DNA of 64,000 nucleotides from assembly GCA_023390335.1 (NCBI GenBank), contig JAEWCZ010000053.1, forward strand, positions 248,001-312,000. The letters run 5' to 3'. The notes under the pieces were generated by a model. That model searched no databases, was not told the DNA's origin, and was given only the letters and a program-made list of their open reading frames with translations. Made by a program: the position numbers and the translations under genes. Of the stretch, positions 35,598 to 43,711 are shown one piece after another (position 1 is the first letter of the stretch; every line of letters starts with the position of its first letter). The stretch is from Bacillota bacterium (GTDB lineage: Bacteria; Bacillota; Clostridia; Acetivibrionales; DSM-1351).

Positions 35598-36135
35598 ATA
35601 TTTCTATATAAGAATTTACTGAGAAAATGTAATCTTTAACACTTTTTTAATGAAAAATGGATAATTAAGTACTAATAATGTATAATTTATCACTTAATCA
35701 GATGTCCGAGAAGAGATAATATAATAGCGGAAACACAATCAATACACACTTCTATACAAAAGATTATTGTCCACGCTTTAAATATACACGAATGATAAAA
35801 ATGTGGATAATTACAATTCAAAACATACGACAAAAAGAAAAGGTTTCCTAATAAAGCTCAAAAGGAGTATTTCTTACCTATTGATACATTAAACTATATA
35901 AAAAAATGAGTTTCTACATTAGCTCAATAATTTTTATCTTATACCATGTCATTTGGTGTAATAAGCTATGTGTTAAATGTTATCGAATCCTACTATAGAG
36001 TTGTAAATAAAACAATAAGAATATATTTAGTGCTGCCTTGAAATTATGATAATAAATTGGAATCAATGCAAAAAATGTAACACGAGGTTAAATCCATTGA
36101 TGAAGCAATTTTAATGTTAAGGAGGTGCCGTGACG
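35598..36135. other. AT-rich intergenic region before small secreted protein
   Basis: About 540 bases of AT-rich sequence with no convincing open frame, strong hairpin or repeat. The only clear element is the RBS AAGGAGGTG at 36119-36127 for the next gene. Confidence 0.6.
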
Positions 36136-36552
36136 ATGAAGAAGAAAATCTTATGCTTAACTGCCCTAATTCTGGTTTTAGTGGTTTCCGGTGTATACAT
36201 TTTTATTAATGTATTACATACTACTCCTACATCTGTAAATAAAATTGAAGAAAATACTCCAGGTGAGATTAGCTTATCATGCAAGTATTATTATTGGATT
36301 AAAATTACAGGGATAGAACTGGCAGAAGGGGATGACGGATGGTATCAAAAAAAGGAGGATTACTTTATTTTTGAAAAGCTAGATAAGTATAGTGTATATC
36401 ATAAAAATAAATATATGTATAGCGAAAAATATGAAATAAAAGATGGAGTTCTAACCTTGAATTTCCCGGATAGAACGACCAAAAGCTATAAAATTTCTAA
36501 AGATGGTAAAGTATTGACTTTGGATGATTTACATAAGTATGTTAGAGATTAA
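36136..36552 (+). CDS. Small membrane-anchored or secreted protein
   Basis: A protein of about 138 residues with an N-terminal hydrophobic segment (about 5-28) that could be an uncleaved anchor or signal, followed by a soluble domain rich in Lys, Tyr and Glu. The end (YSEKYEIKDGVLTLNFPDRTTKSYKISKDGKVLTLDD) looks like a small beta sheet resembling the repeats of lipocalin-like or DUF5640-like proteins. The start at 36136 has AAGGAGGTG 8 bases upstream. It lies 94 bases before the GH16 gene. Function unknown. Confidence 0.65.
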   Translation: MKKKILCLTALILVLVVSGVYIFINVLHTTPTSVNKIEENTPGEISLSCKYYYWIKITGIELAEGDDGWYQKKEDYFIFEKLDKYSVYHKNKYMYSEKYEIKDGVLTLNFPDRTTKSYKISKDGKVLTLDDLHKYVRD

Positions 36553-36646
36553 TGTTTATCGGTTTATTTAATTAATGTATATAATTGGGCCCAATATATA
36601 AATAAGTAGTACAGCAATACCAATTTAATTTAAGGGAGGAATTGAA

Positions 36647-37390
36647 ATGAAAAAGAGGTTTTTAGCAAGAATAGCTGCATTATCTATTGCAGTTACATGT
36701 GCTTTTTCCGCTAGTGTGTCCGCCGCAAGTATGTGGGAACCATTTGACCGTTACAACACAGGTGTTTGGTCTCTATCTAATGGTTATTCCAATGGTAGTC
36801 CATTCGGTTGTGATTGGAGTTCAGGAAATGCGAGTTTTAGTGGTGGTCAGATGAAATTAAGCATTACCAAAGGTAATAATAAATACTATGGTGCGGAACT
36901 GAAATCTAATTCAACCTATGGATATGGATTCTTTGAGACTAACATGATGAGTCAAAAGCATGTAGGAACAATAAGTTCATTATTTACCTATACTGGACCA
37001 AGCTATGGTACAGCTTGGGATGAAATCGATATTGAATTCCTTGGCAAAACTGATGGAAATGGCCGTCCTATTCTTCAATTAAATTACTATACTAATGGAG
37101 TTGGAAATCATGAGCAGAATATTTCATTAGGCTTTGATCCATCCACATCCTTCCACAAATATGGATTCAATTGGAGAAATGGATCAATAAAGTGGTATGT
37201 TGATAGAAAGCAGGTAGGATATACTGCAACAAACAATATTCCTAAAATTCCTGGACGTATCATGATGAATCTATGGAATATAGATAATAGTTCAGGACCT
37301 ATAAATTGGGTTGGAAGATGGGATGGAAATACTAATGGCGTTTCTGCTAAATATGATTACACATTATATGATTCAGCATTAAACCCATAA
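36647..37390 (+). CDS. Secreted GH16 endo-beta-1,3-1,4-glucanase (lichenase)
   Basis: A 247-residue secreted enzyme that cuts mixed-linkage beta-glucans. A signal peptide (about 1-27) precedes a jelly-roll GH16 domain with the lichenase motif WDEIDIEFLG (Glu126 nucleophile, Asp128, Glu130 acid/base) and the C-terminal NLWNIDNSSGPINWVGRWDG. The size matches Bacillus lichenases. There is no dockerin or carbohydrate-binding module, so it should be freely secreted and not in the cellulosome. The RBS GGGAGG is strong and the gene has its own terminator. Confidence 0.93.
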   Translation: MKKRFLARIAALSIAVTCAFSASVSAASMWEPFDRYNTGVWSLSNGYSNGSPFGCDWSSGNASFSGGQMKLSITKGNNKYYGAELKSNSTYGYGFFETNMMSQKHVGTISSLFTYTGPSYGTAWDEIDIEFLGKTDGNGRPILQLNYYTNGVGNHEQNISLGFDPSTSFHKYGFNWRNGSIKWYVDRKQVGYTATNNIPKIPGRIMMNLWNIDNSSGPINWVGRWDGNTNGVSAKYDYTLYDSALNP

Positions 37391-37506
37391 TATACAGGTT
37401 TTAATGCAAAGACTAATGTATAGCTCTATACAGTTATGCTTACATTAAGTTTTATGGAAAGTACTTGTGGCATAACTATTAAAAAAGATATTAGTATGTT
37501 TTAAGT

Positions 37507-37542
37507 AAAAGAGGTGTGGATTATTAATCCATGCCTCTTTTT
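37507..37542 (+). terminator. Terminator after GH16 gene
   Basis: AAAAGAGG and TGGAT pair with ATCCA and CCTCTTTT around TATTA, followed by T residues. Confidence 0.85.
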
Positions 37543-37745
37543 AAATTTTATTAGCATAGGAATTTATTGTGACCAATGAGAGATGTGGCGTCAGCCACTT
37601 TGTTCTACCCCAAAATATTGAAATATAATACCTTTGACGTGAAACTCAAAATCGTTAAACTTGCAAACTATGCAAATAAAACAACATATTTTAGTTACTT
37701 ATCATAAAAAATCTGAAACTTTGATATTATTTTCCTTCATTTTTA

Positions 37746-37774
37746 TTGACATATTTATCCTAATGGTATATTAT
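37746..37774 (+). promoter_or_regulatory. Promoter of ammonium transporter gene
   Basis: TTGACA (37746-37751) and TATTAT (37769-37774), spacing 17. The transcript should start near 37781, directly at the base of the tandem hairpins described in the next entry. Confidence 0.75.
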
Positions 37775-37778
37775 TTTG

Positions 37779-37833
37779 TTGCGAACAATGGCGTTCACAA
37801 TACAGTATCGTTACTGATTTGTGAACGTTTTTT
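37779..37833 (+). promoter_or_regulatory. ANTAR-type tandem hexaloop antiterminator and overlapping terminator
   Basis: Hairpin P1 has stem GAAC/GTTC (37783-37786, 37793-37796), extended by three further pairs after one mismatch, and a six-base loop AATGGC. Hairpin P2 has stem CAGT/ACTG (37803-37806, 37813-37816) and loop ATCGTT. Both loops have A at position 1 and G at position 4, the signature bound by ANTAR regulators. The competing terminator pairs CGTTCACAA (37792-37800) with TTGTGAACG (37819-37827) and ends in six T; its 5' arm uses the 3' strand of P1. Formation of P1 therefore blocks termination. Confidence 0.75.
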
Positions 37834-37875
37834 GTTTCAAAACTTAATAAAAATATTTTACAAAGGGGTAGAATA

Positions 37876-39039
37876 ATGAAAAAAGGTTTATTTGTTCTTT
37901 TATCAGGTCTTATTTTAACTCTGTTTATGCCTTTTAGTGTTTTTGCAAGCACCAACGAAGTAGTTGATGGCGTAAGGCAGGTTCAGCAGTACAATTTTTC
38001 AATTAATATTTTAGCAATGCTATTGGTAGGATTTGGTTTTTTAATGGTATTTGTCAAAAAATACGGCTACAGTGCAACAACCGGAACATATTTGGTTGTT
38101 GGTGCCGGAATTCCTCTTTACCTGTTACTCAGATATACAGGAGTCCTTTCTTTAGAATCAGTTAATCCTCAAACAATCAAAGGATTATTATTAGCAGAAT
38201 TTGCAGTTGCAGCTGCACTTATTTCAATGGGAGCGGTACTTGGAAGACTTCGCCTATATCAATATGCCCTCATTTCGGTATTTCTTGTTCCTATTTATAT
38301 GATTAATGAATGGCTTGTTCTTGACGGAGGCCTTGATATAACAAAGGGCTTTGTGGATGCAGCAGGTTCTATAGTTATCCATGCCTTTGGTGCTTATTTT
38401 GGATTGGGTCTTGCTATAGCATTAACAAAACAAAAGCATATGGACCATCCTATTGAAAGCGATGCCTCATCAGACAGGTTTTCCATGTTGGGATCAATGG
38501 TGCTTTGGATATTCTGGCCAAGCTTCTGCAGTGCCATAGTACCTGCAGCGCAATTTGAGCAAACAGTTGTTAATACTGTACTTGCATTATGTGGTGCAAC
38601 AGTGATTACATATTTGTTCAGTGCATTATTCAGAAAAGGGAAGCCGGCTATTGCTGATATTGCAAACGCAAGCCTTGCGGGAGGAGTAGCAATAGGAGCA
38701 ACCTGTAATCTGGTAAGTGCACCGGTTGCCTTTTTAATAGGACTCTTAGCGGGAGCATTGTGTGTTGTGGGGTACACTGTAATTCAACCTAAACTCCAAA
38801 AGCTTTTGAAGATGGTAGATACATGTGGAGTTCACAATTTGCACGGAATGCCTGGTTTGCTGGGAGGAATAATTGCAATATTTGTTGTGCCTGAGGCTGC
38901 CAAAGCACAGGTAGCCGGAATTGTATTTACTGTTGTATTGGCATTTGTGGGCGGTATCATATCCGGTAATATAATACGCCTGACAGGTTCCAAGGAAGCA
39001 GTATACGAGGATGTTGATGAATTTGAGGAAGCTGCATAA
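37876..39039 (+). CDS. Ammonium transporter, Amt/Rh family
   Basis: A 387-residue polytopic membrane protein of the Amt/Mep/Rh superfamily, which conducts ammonia/ammonium. A signal-like first helix is followed by about eleven helices. The two pore histidines are likely those in IVIHAFGAYFGL and VHNLHGMPGLLGG. These motifs, with LAGGVAIGA, look more like Rh-type proteins than AmtB. No glnK lies next to it. An ANTAR-type leader controls entry of RNA polymerase into the gene, so expression is probably tied to a nitrogen or related signal. The gene is monocistronic with a strong terminator. Confidence 0.88.
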   Translation: MKKGLFVLLSGLILTLFMPFSVFASTNEVVDGVRQVQQYNFSINILAMLLVGFGFLMVFVKKYGYSATTGTYLVVGAGIPLYLLLRYTGVLSLESVNPQTIKGLLLAEFAVAAALISMGAVLGRLRLYQYALISVFLVPIYMINEWLVLDGGLDITKGFVDAAGSIVIHAFGAYFGLGLAIALTKQKHMDHPIESDASSDRFSMLGSMVLWIFWPSFCSAIVPAAQFEQTVVNTVLALCGATVITYLFSALFRKGKPAIADIANASLAGGVAIGATCNLVSAPVAFLIGLLAGALCVVGYTVIQPKLQKLLKMVDTCGVHNLHGMPGLLGGIIAIFVVPEAAKAQVAGIVFTVVLAFVGGIISGNIIRLTGSKEAVYEDVDEFEEAA

Positions 39040-39058
39040 AGTAAAAGTATATTATAAA

Positions 39059-39103
39059 AAAGAATATGGTATACAGTTCAACTGTATGTCATATTCTTTT
39101 TTT
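39059..39103 (+). terminator. Terminator after ammonium transporter
   Basis: AGAATATG and TACAGT pair with ACTGTA and CATATTCT around TCA, followed by seven T. Confidence 0.88.
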
Positions 39104-39142
39104 GAAGTTTGCGTATGTAACGCATATGAAATTAAGACCTTC

Positions 39143-39592
39143 TTATCTGGACTATTTTGGGTGGTAAGCCAAATTTAAAAATATAGCAAACCTGACTAAA
39201 TGACTTCGAAAACACACAATGTTTAATACATTTACAAAGGTATATTAAAGTAGAATGAATAGTTTAAAATGAATTTGCGTCGACCAAGTGAAATTAAAAT
39301 CGGGATTATACTAAACTGAGGTATAAATTTTTAATATTTCGCCTTGATTCATTTTTACTCAGCTTTTTCTTGATGTCGCAACCGGGATGTCCAGCTGAGC
39401 TGTGCAGCAGCTGAAAAGTCAGCTGACCGCGCGACGACAATACACTCTGCATTATTATGGGGTCTAATGATCACCTTATCCTTCTTTAATATGTTACTAC
39501 AAAAGTTTTACATATCTTGATAAAAAAATAACAATATAATAGATTACTTATAAAATATGAATAGTTCTTACCACCCAAAATAATCCAGATAA
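39143..39592. mobile_element. 450-bp non-coding element with 26-bp inverted ends
   Basis: The segment 39143-39168 and the complement of 39567-39592 match at 25 of 26 positions (core ATTTTGGGTGGTAAG). The interior, about 400 bases, has no long open frame but includes a GC-richer block at about 39370-39440 (GTCGC ... GCGAC, CAGCTGAGC ... GCAGCTG, GTCAGCTGAC) that can fold into a compact RNA. No target duplication was seen. A MITE-like non-autonomous element or a large structured RNA are both possible. Confidence 0.6.
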
Positions 39593-39637
39593 AGAAAATC
39601 ATATATCATAGCTAATCTAATTACCTGCAAATAATAA

Positions 39638-40072
39638 TTACAAATACAAACCATAATTATAAGTCTTATTTACAGTTTCCACTGATAAACCGTTTATCAC
39701 AGCTTGATATGTGACAACCAACCTGTAGGAGTATCCGTGATCTACAGCGCATGTTCTGTTTAAAGCACCATAGTAAGTATAAGAGATTTCTGTAAATGTC
39801 TCCTGAGTGACCCAACTATTATTTTGATATTTCTGAAGCTTGGCTTCAATTATTACTTCGGTTACGTTTGTAGTCGCTCTAACGGAAGCAGAACAAGTCG
39901 CAATACCATTGGAAATACTTAAATTTTCTGAGGTAGAACTTATATACAGATTTAAAGGTTGAGGTGCTATTTCTGAGTTGCCTGTTGCATATGTTGAATT
40001 CACTGACAAAGGTAAAATTGAACTAAATACACAGAGAAACACAATAAAATATTTACAAAAACTATGTTTCAT
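39638..40072 (-). CDS. Small secreted protein (DUF6147-like)
   Basis: A 144-residue protein with a signal peptide (about 1-30, ending STYATG) and a mature part of alternating beta strands (ATCSASVRATTNVTEVIIEAKLQKYQNNSWVTQETF), which resembles small Ig-like secreted proteins of clostridia and ruminococci grouped as DUF6147. Two Cys residues in the mature part may form a disulfide. It follows the sigma/DUF4367 pair on the same strand after an 83-base gap and could be a target of that sigma factor. Confidence 0.65.
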   Translation of the reverse strand: MKHSFCKYFIVFLCVFSSILPLSVNSTYATGNSEIAPQPLNLYISSTSENLSISNGIATCSASVRATTNVTEVIIEAKLQKYQNNSWVTQETFTEISYTYYGALNRTCAVDHGYSYRLVVTYQAVINGLSVETVNKTYNYGLYL

Positions 40073-40155
40073 AAAAACACCCCCGCTCTCTCATTTACAT
40101 ATATAACGAATGAGAGAGCGAATTTGTGACACGTATTGCCTAAATTTTTTAAAAA

Positions 40156-40836
40156 TTATTTAATTTTTACATTTTGTACAATTTTTAATGCAACTTCATA
40201 CTCTATATTTCCCACTAAGTTCCAAATTTGATGTCTTTTGTTATCGAAAACTGCAATATTTACACCGGTACTTTTTTCTGCAATTACAGTTTTGAGTCCT
40301 CGTATTTTGGTTTTGGTTACTTTGGCATTTTCTGTATCCATTGAAAAATTTATTCCCTTTTTATAATATTCAAGAGTAAAAGCAAAGCCATGTCCTGAAT
40401 TATCCTTATAGGCCTCTGTTTTTATACTCGCAGATTCTTGGGTATCTTGTAGAGTATAATTTTCAGGAATAAAATTCAATGTAAAATCGTTGGTAGTTAT
40501 CGGAGCTTCATTGCTATCCGATCTTATAATGAAGTCGGTCATCTCATTATAAACATTAACGATAAAGGTAATCACTGGTTCACGGATTGCAGGTACACTC
40601 ATTGCACATGCCAAAATAGTAATGATGATAACCATGGGAATGAGAATCCGTTTTCTAAAACTATTAATCGGCAAAGCTTCATCCTGCGACCTGAGGATGA
40701 TCTTTTTTCGTTTTACATATTTCCGTGAGAACTTATGCGAAGTAGACATATATCGATCCAATTCTGACGATAAATCTTTCTGAGTGTCTTTTGCAACAGA
40801 TAACAAAACGTCCTGCAACGTCTTTGTTGAACTCAT
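40156..40836 (-). CDS. DUF4367 membrane protein, likely anti-sigma partner
   Basis: A 226-residue protein. About 70 cytoplasmic residues are followed by one transmembrane helix (about 65-87, RILIPMVIIITILACAMSV) and an extracytoplasmic domain that matches the DUF4367 pattern (FIPENYTLQ, FTLEYYKKG, then AVFDNKRHQIWNLVGNIEYEVALKIVQNV). Its start overlaps the stop of the ECF sigma gene by four bases. This arrangement is that of a membrane anti-sigma factor that holds the sigma factor until a signal is sensed outside the cell. Confidence 0.78.
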   Translation of the reverse strand: MSSTKTLQDVLLSVAKDTQKDLSSELDRYMSTSHKFSRKYVKRKKIILRSQDEALPINSFRKRILIPMVIIITILACAMSVPAIREPVITFIVNVYNEMTDFIIRSDSNEAPITTNDFTLNFIPENYTLQDTQESASIKTEAYKDNSGHGFAFTLEYYKKGINFSMDTENAKVTKTKIRGLKTVIAEKSTGVNIAVFDNKRHQIWNLVGNIEYEVALKIVQNVKIK

Positions 40837-41378
40837 TTACTTTCCTCCTCAATTACTTTTCTTATGGCCTTTTTAGCCCGACTAAGACGTTGTCGTACAG
40901 CGTCGCCTGAAATACACAAGACGTCTGCGATTTCACTATTTGACAGTTCATATAAATGCTTTAGCATAATAATGTCCAGATATTCCTTATTCAGCTTATT
41001 AAGTTTCGTCTTCAGTTCGTTAAAACTTTCATCCGCAATAATATGATCTAGCGGTAATTCGCCAGTATCAGCCTCCTCAGGCAACTCAGTCTTTTCATTA
41101 GAATACTGTTTATCCCGTTTGCGATAAATATCTATGGCCGTGCTTTTGATAATAATAACGATTAAAGCCTTTGTTTTGTGACATTTTATATCTGAAATAT
41201 TAGGTATATAATTTATAATCTTCAACAGTGCATCATGTACAGCATCCTCTGCAAGATAACGATCCCTAAGAATACTGATTGCAACATTGTACATTGCACT
41301 TTCATAATATCTATAAAGAGCGGTAAACTTATTTCTGTCGTCTTCTGTTTCCAGAACTGATAGAAAGAATTCCAGCAA
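40833..41378 (-). CDS. ECF-type RNA polymerase sigma factor
   Basis: A protein of about 181 residues with sigma region 2 (FTALYRYYESAMYNVAISILRDRYLAEDAVHDALLKII) and region 4 (LNKEYLDIIMLKHLYELSNSEIADVLCISGDAVRQRLSRAKKAIRK). The TTG at 41378 is preferred because GGAGGGG ends six bases before it; the frame is open further upstream. It is coupled to the DUF4367 gene. Upstream lie three TTTACAAT-type boxes spaced by 20 bp. It probably responds to an envelope or extracellular signal. Confidence 0.87.
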   Translation of the reverse strand: MLEFFLSVLETEDDRNKFTALYRYYESAMYNVAISILRDRYLAEDAVHDALLKIINYIPNISDIKCHKTKALIVIIIKSTAIDIYRKRDKQYSNEKTELPEEADTGELPLDHIIADESFNELKTKLNKLNKEYLDIIMLKHLYELSNSEIADVLCISGDAVRQRLSRAKKAIRKVIEEESK

Positions 41379-41405
41379 AATAATCCCCTCCAATATAATT
41401 GTTAA

Positions 41406-41456
41406 ATTGTAAATAAGTATACTAAATTTACAATATATTAGTAATTTTTACAATAT
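41406..41456. promoter_or_regulatory. Three ATTTACAAT boxes with 20-bp periodicity
   Basis: ATTGTAAAT (41406-41414, inverted), ATTTACAAT (41426-41434) and TTTTACAAT (41446-41454) repeat at exact 20-bp steps, about two helical turns, in the region between the sigma gene and the divergent lipoprotein gene. They look like regulator binding sites. Confidence 0.45.
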
Positions 41457-41477
41457 TAAAATTGCACATAACTTTTA

Positions 41478-41511
41478 TTGACATGTTACATATTATGGTG
41501 TAATATGTAAC
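41478..41511 (+). promoter_or_regulatory. Lipoprotein gene promoter with perfect operator
   Basis: TTGACA (41478-41483) and TAATAT (41501-41506), spacing 17. An 11-bp perfect inverted repeat, GTTACATATTA (41485-41495) and TAATATGTAAC (41501-41511), overlaps the spacer and the -10 box, so a bound regulator would block transcription. Confidence 0.65.
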
Positions 41512-41564
41512 GAGTTTTAAAAATGGATCAAAATTACATCAGAATTTAACAAAGAGGAAAATTT

Positions 41565-42164
41565 ATGAAAAGGGGCTTTTTATTATTTTTTGCTGCCGCT
41601 ATCATTTCAGTACTGTGTGCTTGCGAACAAGTATCAAATTCTAAAGACAATTCATTAACATCATCATCTGCAACAACTACAAATGACAGTTTAATAGATA
41701 ATGACATACCGAGCTATACTTCAGAAATAAAAAAATCCCATAAAACAAGCGTGGAAAACGAAAACTGGATAATAGTAGATAAAAGCGTAACAGTAAAAGA
41801 TATGCATTATATTGTAAATGCTTATAAAAAAAGCGAGAAGTCAGAACTATTTGAAGCGGACGAAGGAAGAACTTTTTTGCTGATTGATATTACCATAAAA
41901 AATAATTCTAAGGAAGCAGTAACTGTAAACTCAGAAAAAATGTTTGATCTTACAGACAGATTTGGAACATCCTATAATAATACGTCATTGGGAGCACTTT
42001 CTTGTCTTGATGATGAAAACATGGAACAACTGGACGGGCAAATAGCGGCTTCCTCTGAATTCAGAGGAGGTATTGCATTTGAAATACCAAAAGTCACAAA
42101 AGGCTTGAGATTAATTATTCAAGGCCCTGCTGGAGATGGACGTTGGCCGGTAATACTCTACTAG
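41565..42164 (+). CDS. Lipoprotein with DUF4352 domain
   Basis: A 199-residue lipoprotein. The signal ends in the lipobox SVLCAC (acylated Cys at about 20) and is followed by a Ser/Thr/Asn-rich linker. From about residue 75 the sequence has the DUF4352 pattern, an Ig-like fold (FEADEGRTFLLIDITIKNNSKEAVTVN, FDLTDRFGTSYN, GIAFEIPK). Such proteins sit on the outer face of the membrane; their ligands are unknown. The promoter carries a strong palindrome, so expression is probably tightly controlled. Confidence 0.82.
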   Translation: MKRGFLLFFAAAIISVLCACEQVSNSKDNSLTSSSATTTNDSLIDNDIPSYTSEIKKSHKTSVENENWIIVDKSVTVKDMHYIVNAYKKSEKSELFEADEGRTFLLIDITIKNNSKEAVTVNSEKMFDLTDRFGTSYNNTSLGALSCLDDENMEQLDGQIAASSEFRGGIAFEIPKVTKGLRLIIQGPAGDGRWPVILY

Positions 42165-42272
42165 GTTTTAAGCCATATTACCCTTTACTCCATTTTAAAT
42201 AGATGATGGTATATAATATAATATATTATAGATTTTAAAAGTCATTTATTTAGCAATCGAGGAGGGGTTTTT

Positions 42273-43613
42273 TTGCGTAAAGCCAGATACAGGAACAGAC
42301 GCAGAAAGTTTTTAACAATATTTATAGTAATATTACTGGCAGCTTTGACGGTTGTGGCAGGATATGCAGCTTTACTTTACAACCGTGATAATAATAGGTC
42401 TAGTGGCGATAATGATATTGGACTAAATACACCATCACATCAGAATGATACTGCAGCAACATCTATAGTTACACCCACACCCACATCTACACCTGCTAAT
42501 ACTTCGCAGGAGCCTGTTCAAGAAGAGGACAACTTGAAGGAACAGATTATGGGTATGAGCCTGGACGAAAAAATTGGTCAGATGGTCATAGTCGGTTTAG
42601 ATGGGTATACAGTAGATGAGCAAGCAAGGCAAATGATAGAAGAATACGATGTGGGAGGATTTATCCTCTTTAAAAGTAATATACAGAATTCCAACCAGAT
42701 GCTTGAATTGTTGAATTCATTAAAAAGCGAAAACCGGGCAAACAAGGTACCTTTATTCCTTTCAGTAGATGAAGAAGGAGGGAGAGTTTCAAGACTCCCC
42801 GATGAATTTATTAAAATACCTTCAAATAAAACTATTGGTAAACTCAATAACAGTTCTGTGTCACACCAAGTGGGAAGTATAATTGGTGAGGAACTTAAAT
42901 CCTTTGGAATGAACATGGACTTTGCACCTGTCCTTGACATTAACAGCAATCCAAAAAATCCGGTTATAGGTGACAGATCCTTCGGGACAGTTCCTGATTT
43001 GGTGAGTAAACTTGGAGTACAGACAATGAAGGGTTTACAGTCACAAAACATTATTCCTGTTGTAAAGCATTTTCCCGGTCATGGTGATACGTCAACGGAT
43101 TCACATGTGGGACTTCCGAAGGTTAATAATGATTTAAAAAGACTCAGGAGCTTTGAATTAAGACCTTTTCAAAATGCAATAGAAAATGGGGCAGAGGCTG
43201 TAATGGTAGCACATATACTTTTGCCTAAAATAGACCCTAAAAACCCGGCATCTTTTTCCAAAACCATTATTTCTGACATTCTTAGAACAGAGATGAATTA
43301 TGATGGGGTTGTTATTACAGATGATTTTACAATGGGAGCAATAGTAAAGAACTATAATATCGGGCAGGCGGCAGTAAAGTCTATACTTGCAGGAAGCGAT
43401 ATAGTGCTTGTGTGCCATGATTTTGAAAAACAGAAGACAGTAATTTCCGCTCTGAAAAATGCCGCTGAGTCAGGACGTTTGCCTATGGATCGGATTGACC
43501 AGAGTGTTACAAGAATACTGAAGTTAAAGCAGGAACACAAAATTACTGATGAACCTGCAAATGCAGTAGACCCAAAGCCCATAAACGACAAAATAAGAGC
43601 TCTGCTAAAATAG
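42273..43613 (+). CDS. GH3 beta-N-acetylglucosaminidase (NagZ-like), membrane-anchored
   Basis: A 446-residue enzyme with a basic N-terminus and one transmembrane or signal helix (about 12-33), a Thr/Pro-rich linker (TPTPTSTPAN), and a GH3 catalytic domain. The NagZ signature KHFPGHGDTSTDSHVGLP includes the His/Asp dyad used as acid/base, and VVITDDFTMGAI holds the nucleophile Asp. It should remove beta-GlcNAc from muropeptides outside the cell, as in cell wall recycling of Gram-positive bacteria. It starts at TTG behind GGAGGGG. The linker resembles those of secreted clostridial enzymes. Confidence 0.88.
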   Translation: MRKARYRNRRRKFLTIFIVILLAALTVVAGYAALLYNRDNNRSSGDNDIGLNTPSHQNDTAATSIVTPTPTSTPANTSQEPVQEEDNLKEQIMGMSLDEKIGQMVIVGLDGYTVDEQARQMIEEYDVGGFILFKSNIQNSNQMLELLNSLKSENRANKVPLFLSVDEEGGRVSRLPDEFIKIPSNKTIGKLNNSSVSHQVGSIIGEELKSFGMNMDFAPVLDINSNPKNPVIGDRSFGTVPDLVSKLGVQTMKGLQSQNIIPVVKHFPGHGDTSTDSHVGLPKVNNDLKRLRSFELRPFQNAIENGAEAVMVAHILLPKIDPKNPASFSKTIISDILRTEMNYDGVVITDDFTMGAIVKNYNIGQAAVKSILAGSDIVLVCHDFEKQKTVISALKNAAESGRLPMDRIDQSVTRILKLKQEHKITDEPANAVDPKPINDKIRALLK

Positions 43614-43711
43614 CATATTTTGTAATATATTGTTTAAAAAAGTACTTTCAATGAATATCCCCGTCTGATATAATAACTATGCTTATTTAACATATTAAAG
43701 GAGGAAAGTTG

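Noticed and set aside
39143..39592. Reading the 26-bp repeats as a terminator pair
   Set aside because: The arms are about 400 bases apart and no T-run follows either; the true terminator of the ammonium transporter lies before them at 39059-39103.
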